A stretch of 64,000 nt of DNA from Polytrichum commune (Eukaryota > Streptophyta > Polytrichopsida > Polytrichales > Polytrichaceae), in contig OX485803.1 in the NCBI GenBank assembly GCA_950295325.1, forward strand, positions 6,636,001 through 6,700,000, written 5' to 3'. Below the pieces are notes generated by a model that saw only the letters and a program-made list of their open reading frames with translations, had not been told where the DNA came from and did no database searches. The position numbers were made by a program, and so were the translations under genes. This document shows positions 1 to 11,965 of the stretch, in pieces (the stretch's first letter is position 1; each line of letters starts with the position of its first letter).

Positions 1-282
1 GTGGAGATTTCGAGCTCTGCCTCTCTTTCAACTTGCGAAAACCTAAAAGTCTCGATCCAAATGGGTGGTGTAAGCAACGAACTCACCTGAAACTAAGATA
101 TGCAGCGTTGCCTAGCACTCCATGTGGGCGCCGTGATCGGAGTGCAGCGATGCCTCGAAATTCCTTCGCTCGCTGAATTACAGCAACTGATGTGAAGAGA
201 AGAGATTGCAGTCTTCCGAATTAGGGTTTACGGTGCCAGGTATGAGGGTCTCAAGAGTATCCTAGGTGCAGGTGCTTAGCTT
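1..282 (-). other. Possible 5' exon of a gene running off the left edge
   Basis: A segment of moderate GC. Read on the minus strand it carries a good donor-like site (CAG then GTGAGT near position 90) and a telo-box-like AAACCCTAA near 222-230, an element common near plant transcription starts. No convincing protein was read. This may be a 5' UTR exon of a minus-strand gene lying mostly outside the window, but that is inference from one splice-like site. Confidence 0.2.
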
Positions 283-720
283 GGGCCATACTAAGGTAAC
301 CAGGTCTTAAATGGACACTTTTCTCTCTCTTCACCCACTTCCCGTACCATATGAAGCACACAATCAGCGCGAGATGATTAACAAATCCAAATCGTGCCCA
401 TAGTCACTATCCTCATAATCATCGGAGCTCGTATGTATATTTTTAATTCATTGCCAAAGTGAAGATTTCTGAGCTATTAAATGATCATATAAGTCCCCCC
501 TCCTCCATTATTTTGATTATTACGATTAGATTGAGCACGTAGTCCAATCTTTTTTTAACAAGTGTCTTTTTGGTGTCCGTTTTTAGATTCACATCCAAGT
601 CTATAACACTTAAATATAGATGTTCATTTAAAATCAGACATTGAATTAGGCACATGAACCTTATGGTGGGACCCCGGTGTCCCATAATGCACCGGTTCTC
701 ACATAAAACCCATGTCGACA
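283..720. repeat. Dispersed repeat family F, copy 1
   Basis: The part around 290-410 resembles the inner arm of the large inverted repeat at 22.77-22.90 kb and its mirror near 23.02-23.16 kb; all share GCGAGATGATTA followed by a CAAATC-like string. The part around 485-650 resembles 7.56-7.74 kb, 46.31-46.46 kb and 55.52-55.62 kb, which share an AATCCAATCT...ACATGTCTTT-like core. It is noncoding and looks like an old dispersed mobile element whose ends I could not fix. Confidence 0.5.
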
Positions 721-1021
721 TAAAAAATGGTCAGTTGAAGGCAATCAAAACAACGTTGAGCTTATCTCGACATCATGGACACAACGTGATGTTCGAAATT
801 GGTTTTTATTTTCAATCACTGGCAACCACATATCCAATCATTAAAGAGGTTGCTGAACAACCAACCTCTACGAATGCTTGCTCAAGAATGCTAGGATTGA
901 CTTCTGGCCGGAATTTTTGGCATCAACAATCATCATGTTCTTCTTGGAGCGACCCATTTTGGCCTTGGGTGGACCAACAACTGGATCATCAATAATCACC
1001 ATCGTGGCAAATCACCTCGAC

Positions 1022-1824
1022 CTATCTTTTCTTCGAGCGAGTTGGGGCTAGTGGTACCATATTGCTATGCTCCATGAACCCAATCGGAACTGCAGGGTAA
1101 TACGCGAGATACTCGGGTGGGATCAAGAAATATTTCTTTGATAGCAAGGCCAACTTCTTGGACGACATAATAGAGGCATCTATTGTATGTAAACGAATCC
1201 TAAGCGACTTGTTAGCCACTTCCTCTATAGTGTCAACCGTGGATCCGAATAGATCTCGTAGAATCAATGTTCGGATGATTTCAAAATTCTTCTTGATCAA
1301 CTGGATGTGGGCGACATCGGTGTACAGAGTTGAACTGAGATGCCTCATCCTGAGATGACCTTCATTGAATTCAGAAAAAACTTTGAATGTGTAGCAGGTA
1401 AGGCAGTTCTTTGAAGTATTTGGGTAGAATGGTGTCCCAACCAGTATAGAAAGGTCGACGAGAGTCACGATGATCGATGAAGGTGACAGCAATGGACTTG
1501 ATTTCATTGACAGTATTGACGATATCCATGGGCGTGTAGAAGTTGTTGCTCCTCCTTGTGTTGCAGCACCAGGCAACAGAATATCATGATCAGCTGTGAT
1601 TTGTTCTGCCCAACACAATTATCAAAGACACTATGCAACATCTTTGGCATTTGTTCTACCGTCTTGCAGGCTAAGAGTTTCATGTGGTACATAAACTGAA
1701 GGTTGCAAAGCGCATCAACATCCTTTCGTTGGGCTGGTTCATCGTAAAAAATGACTTCGTTGATGCCACTTAAGTATGTTAGAAATAGGGTAGTAACACA
1801 ACAAGTAAGACGCCAATCATACAA
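1022..1824 (-). pseudogene. Decayed transposase-like gene, C-terminal block
   Basis: Read on the minus strand, three open frames follow one another like one protein broken by frameshifts. The first (1824 to 1504) contains FYDEPAQRKDVDALC and then DNCVGQNKSQ, whose Asp codon is at 1621-1623. The next frame carries a stretch with FIDHRDSRRPFYTGWD. A third (to 1022) carries FNEGHLRMRHLS and ends in PTRSKKR. Asp-Asn-Cys-x-Gly-Gln-Asn resembles the strand around the second catalytic Asp of RNase H-like transposases, and I recall the motif in uncharacterised, transposon-like eukaryotic proteins; that family link is recollection, not a search. It pairs with the block at 3842-4974, with repetitive DNA between. 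The frameshifts make it a pseudogene. Confidence 0.5.
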
Positions 1825-2150
1825 TTAAGATAAATATGAAACATTTTAAGTTGTCAACCAAGAATTTGGCGTGCATTAGACAATGTGTTAGTCCAATAAC
1901 ACAATAATTAGCACAAATATGGTAGCATTAGGCTAATAACACAACAATTAGGGTGTCAATTACACACTTAAGATAAAAATGAAACATTTAAGCATTTAAT
2001 CAAGCATATGGTACGGCTTAGGCTATGAGTTAGTCTAATAAGACAATAATTAATATAAATATGATAGCATTAGGCTAATAACACAACAATTACGGTGCTA
2101 ATTATACAATTAAGACAAAATGAAACATTTAAGCCGTTAATCAAGAAATT
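1790..2150. repeat. Tandem repeat, about 141-bp unit, 2.5 copies
   Basis: Three related blocks recur at about 1795, 1936 and 2077. Each carries an AACACAACAA segment, an ACAATTAAGA segment and an ATGAAACATTTAAG segment. The units are diverged. The array lies inside the gap between the two blocks of the decayed transposase-like gene. Confidence 0.6.
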
Positions 2151-3841
2151 TCAATATGATGTGCCTCCTAAACCACACTCATCGGTTAATCCATTGAACA
2201 TGGTAGATAAATTTATAGGAGCATTTTGATGCCGGAATAGATTCAAAGGCCCCAATTTAGTCTATTGGGACCCAATTTCAATTCACTAACCACAACCCTA
2301 TAGATGTCGTCCCCCATAATATTAAGTGTTGTGAAACTTAATTGTTGAGAACACCGAACATTGACCATGGTAAGTTCTATGAAACTTAACCCTCAAGACC
2401 ATTGGGCCCTAGAATCTGGCCTCACCGCTTTACATGTGACAAACTTAGGCCCCAAAAAAGTTCATAAAGTGGGGCCGGATTAAGGGCTTCAATGGGCCAG
2501 TGCTCTGGCCGGCCTCAGGCCATGTATAAAGTTGCCCTTATAATGTCAACCACAATGAAATTTTGAACCATCACATTTCAATTGAAATAGTCTGTAGATG
2601 GATGGGAGCAACCATAATGAGGCATCGCAAAGCTACCGCCAAAGTCCTCAATTTGGATTTGGATTTTGGATAGTACTGTTGAGTCTTTCTCTTCATCGTT
2701 CATTCAATGTGGTTGTCGTCAAAGTGGTTAGGGATGATGGTGGTAGGAATATTTTGAGTAGGAGCATGTTGTTTGACATATTCTTGGGGCGATCACACCC
2801 CCTTACATTTTGTAACCATGTGCGATAATGGGGTATTTAATGGGGGGATATTTATGCGATTTCCAATAAATTTTCCTCCTTATCCTTATATTTATATTTA
2901 TATTTGTAGATAAATATAAGGTGCATAAATAGAGGGTGCTAAAAATACGTAGCATTGCGAAACCGACTATGTGAGCAACAAGCATTCCATACCATTCTAA
3001 TTGTCATTCATTTGATTTCAATTAGTAGTACCAATCCTAAAGCATTCAAAGTACCATTCAAACCACAACCAATAGCACTTGGATACTAGTTAAAGGCTTA
3101 CCTTGCAAGACCATACCCAAAATCCCAAAAATAACTCATAATCACAAAACCAACAAAGAAGAGACGAACCATGAAAACTAATCCCTAAATCAAATACAAG
3201 CAATTTTTTTTTGCAAAGGATGGCCACTTTGCACCATCAATTTCTATGAAAGAAACCCTAGAAAATGCTAAAAAAAAAATGTGAGCTTGACGATCAAGGA
3301 CTAAGGTTGTGATAAAACCAAAAATGTTTGTAGGAAGTGGTTGAGGGTGACAGTGGAGGCTGTTAGGTTCTAAGCATCAAGCGAGGTCCCACATGTTCAA
3401 CGCCATTGGAAAACCCAATGGCCGTTGAGGAGTGCCAACATATTCCTTCTCCCAAAAAAATCCCACGACATTTCCCTCCATACTAACGCGCTTGATTCAA
3501 ATTTGGATAGAAACTACACACTTCTTCATTCAAGTAGTCAAACTCATAATTATTTCACTAATCCTACTACACACATTTAGGGGGATCCTATGTCTATGAC
3601 CTTATTTTTTTTACTGATTACTAAAATGAAGGAATTATCCACCGCCTTCTTTCACATATAATTGTATAAGGGACATATTTCCAATGCTATGATAGATCTA
3701 ACGAAATTATAATTTTTACCCTAAACGAATTAAATTGACCCTAATTTTTTTCAATCTCACATGTTTTTTATTAAAATTTTCAATTTTAATAATATTTTTA
3801 TATTTTAATTTTGATAGTCACCTCCCCAAGGACGTATTCCT
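2150..3841. other. AT-rich intergenic stretch without a recognisable gene
   Basis: No coherent reading frame was found. Around 2795-2860 the sequence resembles the left end of the inverted-repeat MITE at 62.7 kb (a run of C, then TGTAACCATGTGCG, then a TATTTA/GGGG segment). The rest is poly-A/T rich, and 3725-3815 is almost pure A/T. This stretch separates the two halves of the decayed transposase-like gene, so part of it is probably inserted DNA. Confidence 0.4.
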
Positions 3842-4974
3842 TCACAAACATGGACACCGTTCTGCCTTGGGTGATGGCGGCATCAAGATGAGTCCATTTC
3901 TGTAGAAATAGCCATTCGCGCTCATCTCTGGCAAATCATTGCACTGGAGCTGGATCTCAATCCGAACACAACAATCGCAAACATCTTTGGCTGAACTTAA
4001 CAAGTGCAATCCTAGAGAATACATGTGGATGTACTAGATCCAACGTGAATAAGACATGTTCCTTGCGTTGACGACCTACATTTTTTCTGAGAATATCGAT
4101 TGTAGAGCATAGTCCATGTGATCTGCGGTTCCAATAGATATTGTTTTGGCCGACGATGAGAGCATAGAAAACCATCCTCGACCTGCCAAGTTTCTGCGTC
4201 AACCTTGAGTGCTCGCACATTGGCATCGGCAAGAGCATGGTGAGGAACATTTGGAGCGCGTCACGTATGAAGTGTTTTGAATCCTTGTTTGAGAACCTTT
4301 CGCAAATGCTGGATTTTTGAGCTTCTGACGGGAATGATCGCATCGATCTCCCGTTCCGATAGCCCAGACTGGAGCAAGGTGATCACAATCCCTTCTGATT
4401 GTTGCCATTCTCGCCCGGATTAGACAGTATCCATAGCAGCCCAATGATCTTGAATTTTGTCAATTTGTTCTTGACCAAGTTTCTTAACAGCTCGTTGTCC
4501 CGCTATGTCGTTGCAGTTACTGGGTTCACGAACTTTATGCTGTTTAACAGTTTGCACCAATCCACCGACACCGCCGGTATGGCGAACACAATTGACGCCC
4601 ACAAGTTTGGAGAGTTTCAAGGTAGTTGAGGTTTGTTCGACTAAAGCAGGCGACGAAAAATCCGATAATCCCACAGAAGGCATAAACCCTAAACCCGCAA
4701 CAGATCCCCGATGTAATGATGATACCACTGGCAAATCAAAAGCAATCTTAATGAATTCTAAAGATTTGTTGTTCCCAGCGCATCGCTATAAAGTTTGCAT
4801 CGAGATCACCTGAAACTTCTTGATCTTGTCCAGGGCAATTTGAAATTCGGACATTGAGTGTTGATTCCAATCCTCCTCACGATAACCGATGAGGGCGTGC
4901 ATTCTCTTGTTTAGCTCTTGACTACACTCTTCCTCGGTCTTCTTTGATGCCATTGCAAATAATGCGGGTGCCAA
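3842..4974 (-). pseudogene. Decayed transposase-like gene, N-terminal block
   Basis: Minus-strand frames suggest one broken protein. Its possible start is MASKKTEEECSQELNKRMHA near 4953. A frame from 4734 to 4420 is basic and ends with ...KIQDHWAAMDTV. After a stop, a third frame carries LQSGLSEREIDAIIPV, then WQVEDGFLCSHRRPKQYL and WTMLYNRYSQKK. Near 3842-4024 the frame has VCDCCVRIEIQL. The order and style (helical DNA-binding-like N-terminus, then a Cys pair) fit the N-terminal half of the same transposon-type protein whose C-terminal half is at 1022-1824. Several stops and shifts show it is dead. Assigning both blocks to one gene is inference. Confidence 0.45.
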
Positions 4975-7420
4975 GTTGCCAACACCTTCCCCCTCTCTCT
5001 ATAGGAGATACCTTCTAAACCCTAAAATAAATAATTAATGCATTTCTGGGCTCTCATTTATGTGGGACACAAGTGTCTCGTCATAAGGTTCCAATGTAAT
5101 TTATTCCTCATCATTCCAAGGCATTTGTCACGGTTATGTTTTGTAACTAATATGGATCCATGCCAAATCGGCATGTTGCACATGTGCATACGAAGTGGTG
5201 TCCTTGGCCATCCCTGCACTATCCGTTTAACGTGTAATTGTCAATGGCTAGTTGTTTCCGAAAGGTTGAACATTGACACTCACCATCCATGCGATCACTG
5301 GTCAATGTCATCATTGTGTATAGTACATACAATTATGCATGAAGTCTTTGGATCAAAATGGTTGAAATGTGAGTTTGAGAGGTACTCTATAAATTTTCTC
5401 AAGTTTTCTTGAGACTTAAATAAACATGCTCAAAATGCAATGTTAGGATATTGATATATATATATTTTTTTCATGTTGTCATATTAGGATGCGTGAGCCA
5501 AACTAGCTTTGCATAAGTTGATCCAAGAATTAGGTTGCCATGCCCCATGCGCAAACCCTACTTTACAAGTTATCTAAGTTCTCTCAAATATGTTAGGATG
5601 GCAAGAGGAGGCCAAAGGACTTTCACCTTACTTTCAAATATTAGCCTCCGGAAAAAAAAAACTAACAAAGATAAGGGAGAAGCTAGATCATGAGCATGAG
5701 CATGAGTGGGCCCTTCTTACCAATATTCTAGGGGTTGCATACATTTTTTTGGGACTATTTCAAAGGCCACATACACCCAACTAACCATATTGCAGAGGCA
5801 ACTGCCTAAAATATCCTATGTGATACCCAAATGAGCTTTTGGATATGCCCAAACAACATACAATTGTTTGCCTTTGTAAGTAGTCCAAGCCATGCCGTCA
5901 TAACACATACGGAGAGCACAAAGGTGGGTACAATCATCCAACAAATGGATCACTGTTGAGAAGTTTGGCCATCTCGTAGTCAACAAATGGATCATCTGTT
6001 GAGAAGTATGGCCATAGGATCATGGTGATGATGCATGGCATGCCACAACAATTCCATCTGGTTGGGACCCCTATTTTGTGACTTGCTAAAATCCAAATAA
6101 TTAGACTACTGAGACATTTGGGTAATAGCCTGCACCAAATCATTTACTATGACCTCAAATTATTTATTTACTTTTTGATGTAAATTTTTATTTGTTTATT
6201 TGTTTATTTTCCCGAATGCAGCATGCCAATAATGATGAAAGGTCTTTAACATATTGCAGTTAGGAGTTGCTACTTGTTCCTCAAATGACATGCTCTGTAT
6301 GGGAAACATAAATGAACAAGACATATCTGAACAATCATACTCCAAAAAAAACAAGACATGCTACAAAGCATAATTAATCCTAGTAAAATTACAGTTTTAT
6401 GAGGTATATATGATAATATCAACTCATGGTAGGGCATCGGGTCATTGGCATTACGAACGGACACTTTATTCACGCCGGCCCCTTGCTAAAAAGGGACCGG
6501 AGTTTCTATCTATCTATCTCAACTCATGATCAATGTCATAGGCCCCCACTAGTAAAATTGAAAATGCTAATAGGCCAACCACCCCAAGAGAGAAGCTTGG
6601 TGTTTCAAGATGCAGGTCCTTGATGTTTGTATCCAATCTTTCAATCCCATGACACTCCATTGAGCATCTCCATCATATTTCAATTCTTTGAACTTTTGGA
6701 CCAATTGCACAAACTCTTTCTCATAGCCTCACAAACATGTTTTTTATGTTTCTCAAAAGTTTGCTCCTACTGTAAGATAGTGTATGCTCACCTCCCTCTA
6801 TGGGTTCTTTGGGATTTCCAGAACCAAACACCCTCCGAACGCAATATAATTAGCTTGGACACTATCTGCCATGAAGCCTTTGAAATTGATGCCAAAGACA
6901 TATTGTTCTTTTTCATGAAATTGATCATGTTGAACCAAAGCAAACAATGCAAATCTAAATCTTCAAATTGCATGTTGCATAAACAATAGTCACGACCCCA
7001 CGGAAAACATGGTCATAGATGTGGCATGCCATTGTAGTCCAGCCTTGCACTCTGTATGCATGGTCAAACATCAACCAAACACCTTACAAATCTCCTCCTC
7101 AATGCATCCTCTTAACCAAATCGGCCCCGAACCAGAAGAACTACTAGACATCTTAAACAAACTACACCGTTGAGGAACTTGTCTTGGAAATTGACTATCT
7201 TGTATGAAATCTATGACTTTGGGGCCTGAGCTCCAAGATCTTGTCCATACTTCTTTTTTGTGCATAAGAAGACTTAAAGAAATGAACCTAATCTCGGATG
7301 TTTGGAGAGGAAAGGTTTTTGAACTTTCCCATGAAGTCCTTCATGGATGATGTATCAAAAGGGGTTGCAATTTCACCAACAAGCGCCAACATTGATGTCT
7401 TCTTAAGTAGATGTGTGTTA
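4975..7420. other. Intergenic stretch, no gene seen
   Basis: AT-rich with short accidental open frames only. A telo-box-like AAACCCTAAAA lies near 5016. A TATC microsatellite of a few units lies near 6506-6522. No domain, splice pattern or mobile-element end was recognised. Confidence 0.4.
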
Positions 7421-7760
7421 TTTGGATACTTTTCTTTGTGCACCCACTTCTCATAGGACATAAACACGCAAAGATGGTTAGCAAATCTAGATAATGTCCA
7501 TAGCCATTTGCCTAGTAATACTCAAGCTCATATATATACCTTTATCATTATTCTAGTGAAGCTTCTCGTGCTCATTTAGTGGTCTTGTAAGTCTTCCCAT
7601 TTATTAAGCCTGGAATGGTTTGCATATATTAAGGACGTAATCCAACCTCTATCAAACACATGTCTGTTTTTTGTTCATCCTTAGATCCATACCTAACCAC
7701 ATACCACTAAAATATAGGTGTCCAACTTATTGTTATGTTGGAATTGAGTATGTCCCCCTT
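7420..7760. repeat. Dispersed repeat family F, copy 2
   Basis: It shares the order of short matches seen at 283-720: a CACCCACTT segment, a GATGGTTAGCAAATC segment, then ATCCAACCTCTATCAAACACATGTCT and a final CTAAAATATAGGTGTCCAA-like segment. It is in the same orientation as the first copy and strongly diverged. Beyond it, to about 8870, the DNA is AT-rich with no gene seen. Confidence 0.4.
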
Positions 7761-8871
7761 GTTGGACTAGATAACCATTGAGTGAATGATGAGCTATAGG
7801 TGTGGCAAATTCTCTATCTACTTGAGTAGCTCATGGTTAGAATCCAATGGGAATTCTGGATAATATTGTGCGTTCATGAGTGTGAGACATTTTTTATTTT
7901 TTATTTTTAATAATTTTTTAAAATTAAAATTAAAATGTTTTATTTTTATTTTTTATTTTTTAATAATCCAGTGAGAGAGTTATGGAATTTTTTTTTCATC
8001 CGTAACTAAAATGAAAAATATTAAAACCTAAACGCATTTGTTATGCAAAATTTTAGGGTGTTGGTTTTAGCATCCTCTAACTAACATTGATCTACTTGGC
8101 AATCAAAATTTCTCATCAAAAGGTTTGTATGAAAAAGATTTGAAAGTGGTGATTAGGATTAATAAGGTTTGAAGAAGGTTTGCCATAGTACTCACTCAAT
8201 CTACTCAAAACTTCCCATTGATTGCCTTGCTTAATATGTATTTTAAATTCATTATTGTGCAAAAAACTTTTTATACAACAAAAAAATCTATTAATAGGTT
8301 CACATTACTTCTTCTTAGTTGCAAAAAAAAATCCATGTGTTTTAAAATTCTATCATTTTCATGTCCATCCCATTTTCAATGTGTAACAGTTTAATATTCT
8401 CATGTTTCGTTCTTCTCTTCCCAGACAAAGGTATTCAGGGATAAAGTATGAGTGATTGAGGTACTTTAAACCACTATCCTTGGACACATGCTTCTACAAG
8501 TTGCAAATGATTATTATTGAAATTAAATCATATCCATTCAGTTGTAATGATAAAAATTCTTCACGTCAAGCTTCAAAAGTCCAGTGTATTAGAAACTTGA
8601 ATTCAAAAAATCATAGGGTAATAGCGTAACATAATGGAGGCTTTGTATTTTGACAAAGTTATTACAAACCCATGTGCTTTACATATCAATTAAATAAAAA
8701 ATTGGTTGAAAATGGCCTCTTCACATGCACTAGGGGCTAACTGTTAAGAAACTATTGATTCTCATATGAAATGCACATGATACGTATTTATTTATCCACC
8801 CTGTTTAATTCCTAATGTCTTATGTGATCATAATCTTTTCGTGAGCAATTTGCTTTGACCCCTTTGACACT

Positions 8872-9090
8872 ACACTAAATATGATATTTAGTGTGACTTA
8901 TTATTTGGAACTATGCAATGCTATAACTGTCTCCTGTGTATCTCATTTTTTTTACCAACCATGGTTGAATTGGTTGTTTAGACACTATAGAACATTAACA
9001 TCTTTATTTGGTAAAAAACATATATTAATAGTAAAAAAAAGGAACATGTAACTCCGAACATTAAGTCACACTAAATATCATATTTAGTGT
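8872..9090. mobile_element. Small MITE with perfect 29-bp terminal inverted repeats
   Basis: The first 29 bases (8872-8900) are the exact reverse complement of the last 29 (9062-9090). Each end also contains an internal palindrome, ACACTAAATAT facing ATATTTAGTGT. The 161-bp interior has no ORF. The ends match the termini of the family A repeats at 18.0-18.4, 27.9-28.1, 30.8-31.1 and 55.2-55.5 kb. I could not identify a convincing target-site duplication. Confidence 0.8.
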
Positions 9091-10550
9091 GGTTTGGATA
9101 GTTTCTTGACTATTTCAACTACTCTTCTTGTTCATGTTCAAGTTTGCTATGTTTTGCCATGTGGATAATTTTGATTCAACAAAGTTAGCTATTTTTGGAT
9201 CAATTCAAATATGGGAATGTGCTCTCAACTGTTTCACAATGAAACTGGTCCACAAACCAAACTTGACATTTGTCACCTCCATAGTTTAGGGACAACATAT
9301 TCCAAACATGTTTTTTTTGTTGATCCCTATGTGCAAATGATTCCCAATTGATCTGAAAATTTGCATGACACTCAAATGCAACATATCCTAAACATCTACT
9401 GTTGGAATTTTAAGTTGCACATGTGTTCGTGGGTGTAAATCCATGTGGAAGGTGCACAACTGTGGCACCATTGCCTCAAATTGCAAAGCTTCCCAAAAAT
9501 CACAAAATAGTGGTTTCAAGATTTGTGAGATGTTACGAGTAGGTATATTACCCCTTTTTTGAATGAGGGTAACATCTTGTCAATTGGAGATGATTTGAGT
9601 AGAGGTTCGATAAAAAAACCAACCAAAATTTAACTTCTAAATTTTTGCCCCTCAAGACTACTATTGTTATTCCTATAATCTCCTACATAGTAGAACTTCA
9701 ATGTTTAAATTTTTGACTATGAGTAGTCACCTCTAGCTAGTAAAGATCTGTACAGTTGAATTTGCCAAAAAAACTTTAGATTTTTAGCTATAGTCACTGA
9801 AATTGAAGTCATGTTTTTTGGACAAAGTTGAGGGAAATTGGGCATGGGAAGTTAGTGGTTAAACACCATATTCATTAGCATTCTTATATGCAATAATCTC
9901 CTCTCTCCTAATTAGTGGACGTCCATCAGAATAATTTACACCTATATTACACCTATAATGGTCATGGTATTTAGAGTTGAACACACTAAACTCTACGGCA
10001 AGTCTCTCTAATTAGTGTGGATGCCACGAGAGTGCAAGTTTGCAGCACCCCTCACTTGATTTTTATAGGTTAAGAAAATGGCAATCCTTGGGTGACATGT
10101 ACATGGATATGGTGTCTCTTACTAACCACACTAATAATCCACCCACACCTAAAACAATTATTGATAGATTTTTAATAGAGTAGCTAGGTCACCAAGTCCA
10201 ACTACTCCATTGAGCTTGTTGTCATGAATGTTGGCTTGATCAATTCACATCCATTCATTTCATCTAACACTTGTAGTAATGCATGCCTTCTAGGAATTGC
10301 CTGCATCCATTTGTTCATCTCCTTGCTTCTCATTCCAAAAGGTAAAATTGCATGGTTATGGTAATTAATGGCTGTCACACCAGATTTCCGACTATGAATT
10401 AGTGTGGGTGCCAATTTGCAACTCTAGGTCAATAAGTTCATGGTCAACTTGCAACCTATCTACTGACTAATTGTTTTAAGTAAGTGTGGGTGATTGGGAA
10501 TTAGTGTGGCCCACACTAATTAGACAGAACAGTGTCGTCACAGCTTGTTA
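9091..10550. other. AT-rich intergenic stretch, no gene seen
   Basis: There are only short scattered frames. Several short segments built on ATTAGTGTGG recur between 10010 and 10520 and may be degraded repeat ends. No gene or RNA was recognised. Confidence 0.4.
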
Positions 10551-11640
10551 CAACGTCGATGGCCCTTGATTTCACAGGTCATTGCATTCTTCGACGTGCC
10601 TAGCGTATACTTTTCGGGAACTGTTGTTTCATTCCACCCAGTTTCTTCGTGGACCGAGGCATTCCATCTATCACCACCAATTGCAAGTTAACGTTGCGTC
10701 TTGGCATTCCACTGGAAGAAACATCTCCGGCTTAGTGAGTAGACGAAATCACACCATTTTCCATTGAAAGCCGTGTTGTGCACAAGTAGGCTTGCAGCCG
10801 CCACCTTCATTAATGACCCGAAGTTGATGGAGGGAGGGTGGATCGAGGGATGGAGCTCTAAGTCTCCTGGCATGCAGGGTTCGGCCGACATGGCTTCCCT
10901 CTTCAATCGTCAAGTGACGTAGCCGCGTCTGCCTTCTTTCGCACTCCGCATGCGGATCATCCCACGCACATCACCATCACCCTCACCGTCTTCTCATGAT
11001 TGTGCGGGATTCAGGTTCCGCCCAGCGACCATCTTCTCCTGCGGTTGCCTACTTCCAAACTGGGGATGAACGGCGCACTTGATCACTTGCAGATCACATG
11101 GGCACAGCATGTACTCATGAGTTTATGGAGTGGAGGTGCACCCGGCTTGGATTTCGTTATACGATCACGTGTGTCCAGCTCAAAAATATGCATATTGTGC
11201 AGATCTAAGAGTCTTGAGGGTGTCATCCACCAAATGCTCAATGCCGGCGTCATGGATCAGGCGGTCGGTAGCCGGGTACATGGAGGGATGGATGTCCATG
11301 GTTCCCATAACCAGGCATCCACATGTAATGTAATTCAGAAGCCCCAGCATTCTCTCGAGGCCACGACCAAGATTGCCCAATTCAATCCAGGCTCTTTCCA
11401 ACTACAGTAGCTGCCGACGATACTTAACCTCCTGACAATCACAGGAATTCGGTGGATTACGTTCGTGACGGGCGGCTTTCGAGGCTGAGGGCCTCGAGGT
11501 GGAGGACAGAAGTTGTAGCTTGGATGATATAAAGGTTAGTATGTGAGTAGGGCTCTTCACTTCCTTCGCTCGGGTTCGTGAGTCTGGTAGGCGGCGGTGC
11601 TATTGCTCTAGTCATCCAGATTTTAAGAACATTTGTGTGC
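10550..11640. other. Higher-GC segment with unrecognised minus-strand frames
   Basis: Base composition rises here relative to the flanks. A minus-strand frame at 11180-11401 reads smoothly (LGLLNYITCGCLVMGTMDIH, later HLVDDTLKTLRSAQYAYF) and a second at 10688-10906 contains PGDLELHPSIHPPSINFGS. A plus frame at 11000-11410 overlaps the first. I recognise no family. It could be a decayed gene, or the promoter and 5' region of the PHD gene downstream. No splice model was convincing. Confidence 0.25.
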
Positions 11641-11965
11641 AGATTCATTCTTGTGCACGCAGGCGTACCTTGTGTTGATCAACTCGATCTTCTGCGATTG
11701 CGAGTCCAGCCTTACTTCTCCGCAAGGTGCAGTTGATAAGTATTGATTGCTCAATTAAGAGCTTCTCGGTCGACAGCCGTTTCGACTGACGTAAATACCT
11801 GCTCGCGGCCCGTGTCCAGGTGAGGCAGCGCTTGGGGTTGATGTTGTAATTCCTGAATTTTCTGAATGAATGATGTGCTTTCTCATTTTGCATGAAGGTA
11901 GGTGCAAAGCACGAGGTGTGAATTCATGACACTTGAAGTTGTTGTTCGATTTCCTTCTGCTCAAG
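11640..11965. other. Spacer leading into the 488-bp tandem duplication
   Basis: It contains a first weak copy of the motifs that recur downstream (TTTTGCATGAAG, GGTGTGAATTCATG, CTTGAAGTTGTTGTTCGAT). This suggests that the duplication below grew from an older, shorter repeat. No gene is apparent. Confidence 0.35.

Noticed and set aside
10688-11410. A protein-coding gene in the GC-richer segment
   Set aside because: Frames overlap on both strands, no family was recognised and no splice chain could be built.
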